This document shows, one piece after another, positions 59,349 through 64,000 of a DNA stretch of 64,000 nt. The notes under the pieces are model-generated. The model was not told the DNA's origin, did not search any database, and saw only the letters and a program-made list of their open reading frames with translations. The DNA comes from Dendrolimus kikuchii (taxonomy: Eukaryota; Arthropoda; Insecta; Lepidoptera; Lasiocampidae): the NCBI GenBank assembly GCA_019925095.2, contig CM034401.1, forward strand, positions 13,676,338 through 13,740,337, given 5' to 3'. Position numbers and translations under genes: made by a program. Each line of letters opens with the position of its first letter. Position 1 is the stretch's first letter.

Positions 59349-61807
59349 CTTTTTTTTATTTTTTTTTATTGCAGGAGATCAGCAGACAGGCAGACGGCCC
59401 ACTTGATGAAAAGCGGTTACCATCGCCTATGGACATTTGCAACAAAAAGTTGCTACAAATGCGCTGCTGCTCTCTTAAGGGAAACTGGAACCTGGTGACT
59501 AATGCCGGAACACAACTCAAGGTGGTTATGGCGACATGCTTTAGACCAGGGGTGGTAGCCATCCAGTCGGGTAAATGCCCTACCACCTGGCTGTGGGTTG
59601 TTAAGTCGCCTCTTACGACATGCCGCCCGGCCGCAGGAAATTGTATTCTTTCTCCATTCCTGCACGGATAAATATAAAGTCGTGGTAGCGTAATGACTAG
59701 CGCACGCATCCATCCCAAACTTAAAGGACGCGGGTTCGATCCTAGCCAGAACGCATGCACCACTTAGTCAGTTTTCTGATCTCATGTGCATATTGTTTCA
59801 ATTACCACGTGCTAACAACGGTGAAGGAAAACATCGTGATGCAACCTGCACATCGAGATAACCAATGTGTCAAACCTGCCAAGCCGCCTTCGAGAAGCGT
59901 GGCGGGTGTACTGTCCGTTCCCCCCTATAATAGGAGGCCCGAGCTCAGCAGTGGGACATTTATGGGCTGATATTATAAATATATATTTATATATCTTCCT
60001 ATTCATTCACTTGCCCTAACGGTTGAATTTTGATATTACTTATATGGAGATTATGTCAAATTTTAACCGACAGTAAGGCAAATGAACTGTTGATAAGATA
60101 TAGGAACCGGCTAATACTCATATGGCCGGTTCCTATACCTTACTGGCCGTTCAATATTCAACAATACTCATACAAACTGATACTTCAAAAATATAATCTT
60201 TACAAATAAAAAACTGACGTTCTATTCTTTTTATTCCATAATTTCAACAGACAGCCAGACAGCCCACCTGATGAAAACCGGTTACCGTCGCCTATGGACA
60301 TTTGTTACATCAAAGGTGCTACCAATATTCTGCTGCTCTCTAAAGGGACACAGGAGCCTGGCTACTAATGCGGGAAAACAACACAAGTTTGTTATAGCGG
60401 CATACACTAGACCAAGGGTGGTAACCATCCAGACGGGCAAATGCCCTACCACCTGGCTGTGGGTTGTTTTGTCGTCTCTTACGACAGGCCGCCTGGCCGC
60501 AGGAAATTGTATTCTTTCTCCGTTCCTGGCGAATAGACTTTGACTGGACAAGACGCGATAGGGACGCGCAATATTTATTTCAATTTTGATGACTTTACTG
60601 GAGTTTAACTTCCGTTCTAGAATATGGCGACTTGCCCTCTGCGCTACGACATGAGGTCATTTAAAAAGGGCGTTATAAAATATGTTGGAGGACGGTAACG
60701 CGTTGGCAACATGTTACAAACATCCGTAGGCAGCGGAATGTACACATAGGTATGTGCCAATGGATTTAAGTAATTATATGGTTAATTATTTATTTTAATT
60801 AAAAAGTAACAAACTGTTTTTATTGTTGGTTTTTATTTAAATTTATTTATTAGTTTAATAATTAAATATTTCATAAGTAAATTTAGTTTAACAAAATTGG
60901 GTCGTTTTGGTTGCACGCCAAAATGAAAGTTTGCACTGAAAATCAGCGTTGTGGCGGATATAATGAGTACAAACCTTATTTGCTAAAAATGCGGTGTATA
61001 AATTCTTAATATATGCTATGTATATAGGAACGTGTAAGGGATGTAATTAAGTAACTAGTTCCTCAACTGAAGTCTATTACTTCTTTCGGTGACCACTTTG
61101 CATCAGGTGGGCCTTCTACCTGTTTACCAACTTTTGGCAATAAGAAATGTTGATCTCATTCAAGTGTTCTAGAATAATACTTAATACGCAAACCAACCTT
61201 TGAGATAATGATAACAATATGTCAATATTAAATAGTATTATACCATATAATGCACAGAGCGTCACATAATCGCAGGCTATTTTAACTTGGCCGATTATAT
61301 CACCATCTCAGGCGGTGGTTTGTAAGCAAATACTTTTATAAATACTATTTCCACAATCAAAACCTACAAAATCTTTAATTAAAATGAAACAAAATTAAAA
61401 TTAATTAATGCGCTAAATATTAATCTTTCGACTTTAAAATAATTCAACAAAAGATTTCGTAAATATAATTAGCGGGCTCAGCAGAAGTTGTCATCTTGTC
61501 TTAAAAATGCAAAATATAGAACCCGATTGCAGCGCCACCTACGGGGTCCAACTGTGAATCTAAATCATCCAGGGCCACTTGAACACACACAAAAGAAATT
61601 AATTCTATCAGAACACACAAGTACAGAAGTTTTTTATATATAAAGATACACGTAAATTAAAAATGAATTATTCAATTAAATTACATGCAATTTAATTAAA
61701 TCAACATATTTTTAAATTGTATAAAAAATATATAAAAACAAAAGCGTAAACTGACCTGCTCTGTAAAACATATAAATTAACACGATCAGATAAAACAACC
61801 ACTTCAT
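40954..61807 (-). CDS. Gene 2: complete 3xIg + FN3 cell-adhesion protein with acidic stalk and C-terminal anchor (Fasciclin II/NCAM-like)
   Basis: Ten minus-strand exons: 61807-61756, 57576-57455, 55679-55484, 51707-51576, 48670-48482, 47790-47733, 45654-45402, 43506-43428, 42146-42024 and 41270-40954. They sum to 1521 nt, a 506-residue protein. The start is the ATG at 61807, which opens a signal peptide (MKWLFYLIVLIYMFYRA). Ig1 has C50, W61 and C108 (SGVYQC). Ig2 has C147, W159 and C205 (DSGVYSC). Ig3 has C255, W267 and C308, where FDEKFIC lacks the usual tyrosine. One FN3 domain covers about 329-440 (RIRARNDAGDGYW). Residues 443-475 are a Glu/Lys-rich stalk. Residues 483-506 are hydrophobic and end in MRIV, so the anchor is either a membrane span with almost no tail or a GPI signal. 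N-glycosylation sequons are visible at N68, N117, N171, N224 and N252. Intron phases match gene 1 except that one Ig3 intron is absent. A surface adhesion role is inferred from family membership. The exon 8 donor (A|GTTAGT) is the weakest splice site. Confidence 0.92.
41585..41985 (+). mobile_element. LINE reverse-transcriptase C-terminal region in gene 2 intron 9
   Basis: An open frame from about 41588 reads LADRVRNTEVRKRVGLKESV, then MLRWFGHVERMHDERMNKQI, RGRPRHTFHDQI and NRRACMTRVMNVKEA, and stops at the TGA at 41953-41955. This is the typical C-terminus of insect non-LTR reverse transcriptases. A (GTAT)n tail follows at 41957-41980, as often seen at LINE 3' ends. It is 5'-truncated and lies opposite to gene 2. 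Confidence 0.8.
42971..43379. mobile_element. MITE with AAGCCCCAAA ends in gene 2 intron 8
   Basis: The left end AAGCCCCAAATAAATTACCG and the right end TTTGGGGCTT are inverted. GACAGCCGCGACTTATAG on the left is loosely mirrored by GAGGCGCGACTTACGG on the right. The 75-codon frame inside has no domain. Confidence 0.5.
43663..45395 (+). repeat. Interspersed repeat carrying a large internal minisatellite, gene 2 intron 7
   Basis: The left flank (GAGTTTACCCCGCGGCGCCG, TTCATTTTATATCGCGAACT) and the right flank (AACCTATCCTAGTTTCCGGG, CAAATCGGTCCAGTAGT, AACAGACAGACAGACAGAG) belong to one repeat family seen also at 52495-52790 and 54645-54815. The right end lies about 7 bases from the splice donor of gene 2 exon 7 (45402). 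Confidence 0.7.
44020..44995. repeat. ~970-bp minisatellite of 9-bp units (AACTACCAA / AACTACCAC)
   Basis: Roughly one hundred copies of a 9-bp unit, often alternating AACTACCAA and AACTACCAC to give an 18-bp period, with scattered variants such as AACAACCGA and AATCTACCA. Frames on both strands are long but are low-complexity products of the repeat and not genes. Confidence 0.92.
45770..46560 (+). pseudogene. Decayed LINE reverse-transcriptase fragments in gene 2 intron 6
   Basis: VLPVMTYGTETWTL reads at about 45770-45812. From about 46255 the sequence reads KFKVAQRPMERAILWRASEK and RNRVTDIAYKISKLK, interrupted by at least four stops, followed by QWAGHICRRTDG. These are consecutive parts of an insect non-LTR reverse transcriptase, separated by about 400 bp of unrelated or unreadable DNA. 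Confidence 0.7.
46687..46746. repeat. Short inverted repeat with 20-bp perfect arms
   Basis: ACCCAATTAAAACTTTTAAT is followed after 20 bp by its exact reverse complement. It is probably a small foldback element in gene 2 intron 6. Confidence 0.85.
47163..47185. repeat. Run of 23 G
   Basis: An uninterrupted homopolymer in an AT-rich intron. The length may be imprecise because such runs are error-prone in sequencing. Confidence 0.9.
47300..47450. mobile_element. Small foldback MITE (family H), copy 1
   Basis: It contains AATTTTAACCAACAGCAACC, TAGTAAGGCAAATGAACGGT and a terminal AAGACCGGCC. The same pieces (TTAACCGATAGTAAGG, GGCCGGTTCC) recur at 51761-51890, 58880-59010 and 59990-60145. Confidence 0.5.
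48100..48470 (+). pseudogene. Decayed LINE reverse-transcriptase tail next to gene 2 exon 5
   Basis: It includes NSRNWKLRFGQRSIGRPPAF and, after stops, PAQTWRALR and the DIDWLMKKM-type ending of insect non-LTR reverse transcriptases. It ends about 12 bp from the splice donor of gene 2 exon 5 (48482), in antisense to the gene. Confidence 0.65.
48866..49080. mobile_element. Foldback MITE with ACTTCAAACTA ends
   Basis: AAAAACAAAACCGACTTCAA on the left is mirrored by TTGAAGTCGCATTTGTTTTT on the right. The interior has CACTTCGCACCGATTTCATA. A partial relative lies at 55305-55415. Confidence 0.65.
49491..49779 (-). mobile_element. tRNA-derived SINE in gene 2 intron 4
   Basis: The minus-strand head GTCGTGGTAGCGTAATGGCT has a good A box. 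GGTTCGATCC is a good B box. The body includes CACTTAGGCAGTTTTC and CGTGATGCAACC, and the end is CCCAGCAGTGGGACATTTAT. It is one of the two best-preserved copies. Confidence 0.85.
50548..50745 (+). repeat. Retroposon tail repeat (TAGCTGTGCCCCGCGG type)
   Basis: It starts TACTAGCTGTGCCCCGCGGT and ends CAAACATACATCCATACATT, TTTCACGTTTATAATATTAG. This is the common insect retroposon tail layout. Confidence 0.7.
50873..51405 (+). repeat. Interspersed repeat with GCCCGCGACTTCG core, long copy
   Basis: It starts GATATGCCCGCGACTTCGTC. It runs through ACACGCAAAGTATTGCAAAA, GAAATCCCGCGGGAATTTTC and CATCGAAATCGGCCCAGTAG to AAACAGACAAATAGACAAG and a tail near TAATATTATAG. It is the best copy of this family here. 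Confidence 0.8.
51761..51890. mobile_element. Small foldback MITE (family H), copy 2
   Basis: GGCCGGTTCCGGCATCTTAC and TACATTCACTTACCTGAACA on the left, with TTTTAACCGATAGTAAGG and AACGGTCGGTAAGATAT on the right, give a loose stem. It lies just upstream of gene 2 exon 4. Confidence 0.55.
52095..52470 (+). repeat. Interspersed repeat (GCCCGCGACTTCG family), copy with lost start
   Basis: It contains GTTTGTCCACGCTTGACTTA, GTGTCGGAATAAGTAAATTT, CGGCCCAGTACTTTTTACGT and TCCTTCGTTTATATAGTCTA in family order. Confidence 0.7.
52495..52790 (+). repeat. Second copy of the minisatellite-bearing repeat, short array
   Basis: The flanks GAGTTTACCCTGCGGCGCAG and TTCATTTTATATCGCAAACA match 43663-43830. An array of about ten 9-bp units (consensus GACCAANTG, about 52655-52745) follows, then CACAAAACCTATCCTAGC. 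Compared with 44020-44995, the array is about ten times shorter. Confidence 0.7.
52790..54640. other. AT-rich intron 3 DNA of gene 2, no feature seen
   Basis: Frames at 52686-52985, 52769-53086 and 53446-53688 are A/T-driven and unrecognised. Lysine-rich peptides here reflect A runs. Confidence 0.4.
54645..54815 (+). repeat. Fragment of the CCGGGATA retroposon tail repeat
   Basis: It contains TATATCATTTTCCGGGATAA, GTATCCTATATCCATTCTCA and CCATTTATAATATTAAG, matching 45235-45395. Confidence 0.6.
55066..55090 (-). promoter_or_regulatory. Possible zero-length exon (recursive splice site) in gene 2 intron 3
   Basis: Read on the minus strand, a pyrimidine-rich tract ends in TTTGCAG and is followed immediately by GTAAGAG, with the junction between 55074 and 55073. 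A fused acceptor and donor of this kind is the signature of ratcheting (recursive) splicing in insect introns. It lies inside the 3.8-kb intron between the exons at 55484 and 51707. Reading through it as a real exon gives an early stop in the required phase and no Ig-like sequence. Known cases mostly sit in much longer introns, so this may be chance. Confidence 0.35.
55305..55415. repeat. Partial relative of the foldback MITE at 48866-49080
   Basis: ATGTTTTACTTCGCACCGAC, TTTAAGATGTTATAGAAAAA and ACTTGAAGTCAGTTTCTTTT match the right half of that element. Confidence 0.5.
56010..56300 (-). repeat. Interspersed repeat family A, copy 8 (full length), in gene 2 intron 2
   Basis: It runs from CCGTGCAGGAACGGAGAAAG to TGCTGGACTCCTGCAATAAA. 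The GC-rich block near its 3' end (GAGGCGGAGGCGG) is rearranged compared with other copies. Confidence 0.87.
56478..56660 (+). mobile_element. tRNA-derived SINE (TGGTTGAGTGG family)
   Basis: GATGGCCTCTATGGTTGAGT opens the head with an A box (TGGTTGAGTGG). GATTCGATTCCTGG is a good B box. GCTTTCCATTACTTTCTGTG and CTAGCATCGGCCCGAGAG follow. It is the best copy of this SINE in the window. Confidence 0.65.
57625..57932 (+). repeat. Interspersed repeat ending in CAACGTCTGCCGGAACC
   Basis: It begins near AAAACAAAGTCGGGTTAGTT and GGCTGGACCGATTTTTTAAA and ends with CAACGTCTGCCGGAACCGCT. The end is shared with 18296-18450 and 61493-61640. Confidence 0.6.
58880..59010. mobile_element. Small foldback MITE (family H), copy 3
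   Basis: TACCGACCGTTCATTGGCCC, ACTATCGGTTAAAATATG and GGCCGGTTCCTACATCTT are the family pieces. Confidence 0.5.
59179..59221. repeat. Perfect 19-bp stem hairpin
   Basis: AATACGAGTGTATGAACTC and GAGTTCATACACTCGTATT are exact reverse complements separated by 5 bases (GGGGT). No gene is adjacent. An AT/GT microsatellite lies just downstream. Confidence 0.92.
59245..59346. repeat. Compound (AT)n(GT)n microsatellite
   Basis: About 60 bp of AT dinucleotides, with two interruptions at the left, pass into about 35 bp of GT. It is followed by a T run and a family A copy. Confidence 0.92.
59370..59672 (+). repeat. Interspersed repeat family A, copy 9 (full length)
   Basis: It runs from TTGCAGGAGATCAGCAGACA to TTCCTGCACGGATAAA, in gene 2 intron 1. 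A SINE begins within about 10 bp of its end. Confidence 0.88.
59682..59974 (+). mobile_element. tRNA-derived SINE, well preserved
   Basis: The head GTCGTGGTAGCGTAATGACT has an A box. GGGTTCGATCCTAGCC has a B box. The body contains CATGCACCACTTAGTCAGTT, TTACCACGTGCTAACAACGG and CATCGTGATGCAACCTGCAC, and it ends CAGCAGTGGGACATTTATGG. It is not a functional tRNA gene, since no cloverleaf can be drawn. Confidence 0.85.
59990..60145. mobile_element. Small foldback MITE (family H), copy 4
   Basis: TTCCTATTCATTCACTTGCC on the left and GGCAAATGAACTG with ATATAGGAACCGGC on the right form a loose stem around TTTTGATATTACT and TCAAATTTTAACCGACAG. Confidence 0.6.
60245..60535 (+). repeat. Interspersed repeat family A, copy 10
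   Basis: It runs from TTTCAACAGACAGCCAGACA to CTTTCTCCGTTCCTGG. It is somewhat diverged, and the last bases of the usual terminus are lost. Confidence 0.85.
60668..61145 (-). repeat. Old family-A-related fragments
   Basis: ACATCCGTAGGCAGCGGAAT at 60720-60740 and GCATCAGGTGGGCCTTCTAC at 61100-61120 follow family A order in reverse but with large gaps. Confidence 0.35.
61493..61640 (-). repeat. Reverse fragment of the repeat at 18296-18450
   Basis: CGATTGCAGCGCCACCTACG and TTGAACACACACAAAAGAAA match the reverse complement of the GGCGCTGGGATCGGG and GTGTGTTT parts. Confidence 0.5.
61756..61807 (-). CDS. Gene 2 exon 1: signal peptide
   Basis: The ATG at 61807 follows an A-rich leader and opens 17 codons of strongly hydrophobic sequence. 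The exon then stops at G|GTCAG in phase 1. Phase 1 after the signal peptide is the usual arrangement before the first Ig domain in this superfamily, and it matches the acceptor at 57577. The intron that follows is about 4.2 kb and contains a SINE, two long repeats and a microsatellite. Confidence 0.88.
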
Positions 61808-62097
61808 TTTTTATTGAAAAATAAAACTTTTTGTGTTGTTATGCGCGAGTTCTAGATAAAAGTGCCCCGATTGTCGCGCGAGATCGCACATTGCATTAAT
61901 TAATGAGAACACAAAATTAACATTAATTAAGGTATTGTTGTGCGCAATGTCATTGGTTAGGAAGTGGCACTTAATGACACCATTCAATTAAAAAGGTCGA
62001 CCGGAATATTAACATTTTCATCTATAGAGGATTAGACAGGGATAGATATATATAATATATAAAGGGAAGCGGACTGTCAAATTAACCGAGATACTTT
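61808..62097 (-). promoter_or_regulatory. Putative upstream region of gene 2
   Basis: The 5' leader runs into CACAAAAAG and GCGCGACAATCGGGG on the minus strand. No certain TATA box or initiator was seen, and the transcription start cannot be placed. An unspliced leader is assumed. Confidence 0.25.
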
Positions 62098-62350
62098 CAG
62101 CGCGTTCCGTTAGTAGCCCACAACACCCAAAATGCTCGATTAGCCGTTCCACAAGGAGACCGCGGTCGTTGTGGTCGTGGCCAAAACGTCACTAATGATG
62201 TCATCATTTTCGATCACACAAAGCTCAAAACGACCCATTTCAAGAGGTGGGTTGAATAACCGTTCCACTTGGGTTTACGACTGTAACGCCAGCAAGCCAG
62301 TGGAACGGGAAAAATCGCGGTCGTGAACGTCGTCGTTGTGAGTCCCTTCT
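62098..62350. repeat. Interspersed repeat family F, copy 2, upstream of gene 2
   Basis: CGCGTTCCGTTAGTAGCCCA, CAACACCCAAAATGCTCG, AAAACGTCACTAATGATGTC and TTTCGATCACACA match 29120-29425. Confidence 0.7.
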
Positions 62351-62898
62351 GGAATGTGCCTTTGTATAAAATGACAGAACGTCGTAGCCTCATAGATTTT
62401 ATATAACAGCGTACTTATTTATGAAGTCATAATTAAAATTATTTCTAAAATGATCTTTTAAAAGTTAGTTTATAAGATTTTGTTTCAACACCTGTTCTTT
62501 TATATGTGTTAGAATTTTTTGTAACATGTGTCCGCTCCCCTATTACAAAATCAAACTATATTTACAATACTTTCTATGCAATACAATAAGGATTCCATAT
62601 AAACATTTCCTTTTCATGGTGGGGCTCCATCTGGGATAATGTTACAGATATAGATAGGCCTTTTCACGCAGATATAGCGATGGGTTTAATGCACAATTGA
62701 AATGCAACATTGTTAATGACGTTAAATATTGACAGATCTTTTATGTATATACATTAATGTGGTTATGAGTTAGCAGCGTTGTTTTTAACGCTTTAAATAA
62801 GGCGCAATCGGCTTCAGCCTACCGATCTTATTCATATTGAGTTTATTGAGCAAGTTTGTATGCTTCTTTAAGTTTCATAAAGAAGCCTACAAAATTAT
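62351..62898. other. No feature seen
   Basis: AT-rich upstream sequence without exon or recognised repeat. Confidence 0.45.
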
Positions 62899-63440
62899 TC
62901 TTTATTCTTTATTGTACACAAAATAGTTACAAATAAAACTACAAAATAGTGGTGATGTACAAAGGCGAGCTTAACCCTAAAAAGAGTTTTCTTCCAGCAA
63001 ACCTATGGGTCTAGCGAGAGTGGGAAGACAAGAGGCAGGGTTGTGTACATGAAAGTTGTTACATAAAAGTACTTATTGAAAATAAATATTACATTATAAA
63101 CTTACATACACATATATCTATACATACCTAGCATATACTTATATAAAATACATATACATATATATCAGTTAATTAGGATATATAATGTTGTTTAACTCTT
63201 CTTTTAAAAATGGTTTCCAACGGACTGTCTCGGATCACACGAGGGAGCGCGTTCCATAGTTTGACTGTATGGACGGAAAACGAACATTTATAGTATTAAT
63301 AGTATAGTTATAACATGCCGATGAATGTATGGGGGCTTTAAGAAGAAGAGATTTAGACGTTCTGCAAAACATGTCTGGGGGAATTCTTCTAGGAATTATT
63401 CTAACTCGATATGAATAAGACCGTATACTTTTAACACAAA
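62899..63440 (-). mobile_element. 5'-truncated Jockey/CR1-type LINE (ORF2 end and 3' UTR)
   Basis: On the minus strand a frame at about 63286-63173 reads FSVHTVKLWNALPRVIRDSP and then FKRRVKQHYIS, followed by a stop. This is the standard C-terminus of Jockey/CR1-like reverse-transcriptase ORFs. Its 3' UTR ends in AATAAAGAATAAAGAATAA at about 62900, a short terminal repeat usual for these elements. Confidence 0.8.
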
Positions 63441-63930
63441 CGCAGACGAAGCCCCAGCATTAGAAATATTCGACTTTGTTATGAAACAATTATTATTATT
63501 TGGAGCACGGAAAACATACTATTGATAAATTTTATAGCAAACTCCCAATAAAACAAATAAGTTTGTAATTCTAAACTCTACAATCTACAAGAATGACAGC
63601 GTAAGCTATTTTTATGGCACTTTTTTACGTTTTATAATTTAAAACACAATTACATCATTTATTTATCACTCTTATGGGAAGTGAAGGTACATTGTTTCTG
63701 TCTACATCTATGGGTAGATAGAGATAGTGTATCTCCATGTGTCTTACGAGATATAGGCCTGTGTTGAGGGGGATAAAAGTTCTGTGACAAAAATAATGTA
63801 AAACTGGAAGATTAATGGATACAAGACCAAACAGAGGTGGATGAATTGTGTAAAGGATGACATGATGATTTGTGGTGTGACAGCGGATGTACGTATCCCA
63901 GAATAGTGGACTATGGAAAGAAAAGACATA
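63441..63930. other. No feature seen
   Basis: AT-rich. The minus-strand frame at 63744-63965 overlaps the family A edge and has no domain. Confidence 0.4.
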
Positions 63931-63936
63931 AGTGCT

Positions 63937-64000
63937 ATCCGTGCTGGAACGGAAAAAGAATACAATTTCCTGCGGCCGGGTGGCCTGTCGTAAGAGGCGA
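63937..64000 (-). repeat. Interspersed repeat family A, copy 11, cut by the window edge
   Basis: CCGTGCTGGAACGGAAAAAG and CTGTCGTAAGAGGCGA are the 3' end of the family in reverse. The rest lies beyond 64000. Confidence 0.85.

Noticed and set aside
59682..59760. tRNA gene
   Set aside because: A and B boxes are present, but no cloverleaf can be drawn and the same head is part of a dispersed SINE.
1..64000. CRISPR arrays, bacterial operons, rRNA genes
   Set aside because: No direct-repeat and spacer pattern, no ribosome-binding-site organisation and no rRNA core sequences were seen. The window is insect-like nuclear DNA.

Overview
The window is eukaryotic nuclear DNA, most likely from a moth or butterfly (Lepidoptera). 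It is AT-rich, the real coding sequence lies in short exons joined by GT-AG introns, and the space between is packed with degraded mobile elements. These include non-LTR retrotransposon 3' ends, tRNA-derived SINEs, foldback MITEs and the interspersed repeats with a GCCCGCGACTTCG core that are familiar from lepidopteran genomes. Nothing bacterial or viral was recognised. Most long open frames are chance or lie inside repeats.

Two real genes were found, both encoding immunoglobulin-superfamily adhesion proteins of the Fasciclin II/NCAM type. Gene 1 is on the + strand (ten exons, 24618-34224). Its first, signal-peptide exon was not found. It encodes 451 residues: three Ig domains, one fibronectin III domain and a C-terminal GPI-anchor signal. 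Gene 2 is on the - strand (ten exons, 61807 down to 40954) and is complete: 506 residues with a signal peptide, three Ig domains, one fibronectin III domain, an acidic stalk and a C-terminal hydrophobic segment. The two genes point tail to tail and share almost every intron position and phase, so they are an inverted paralogous pair. One intron inside Ig3 is present only in gene 1.

Layout: 1-24600 holds no confirmed gene, only repeats and unique AT-rich DNA. It includes an R1-like LINE remnant (about 11230-12235) and a 900-bp element flanked by TTAA (16673-17572). 24618-34543 is gene 1 and its 3' UTR. 34544-40950 is the intergenic space between the two gene ends. 40954-61807 is gene 2, whose introns carry LINE fragments, foldback elements and a minisatellite of about 950 bp made of 9-bp units. 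61808-64000 is upstream DNA with a Jockey/CR1-type LINE end and the edge of another repeat.

Both proteins are expected at the cell surface, where they would mediate homophilic or heterophilic adhesion, for example between neurons. That role is inferred from the domain family only. Exon boundaries were read by eye from splice sites and reading phase. Both gene models stay in frame throughout, but no transcript or database comparison was possible.
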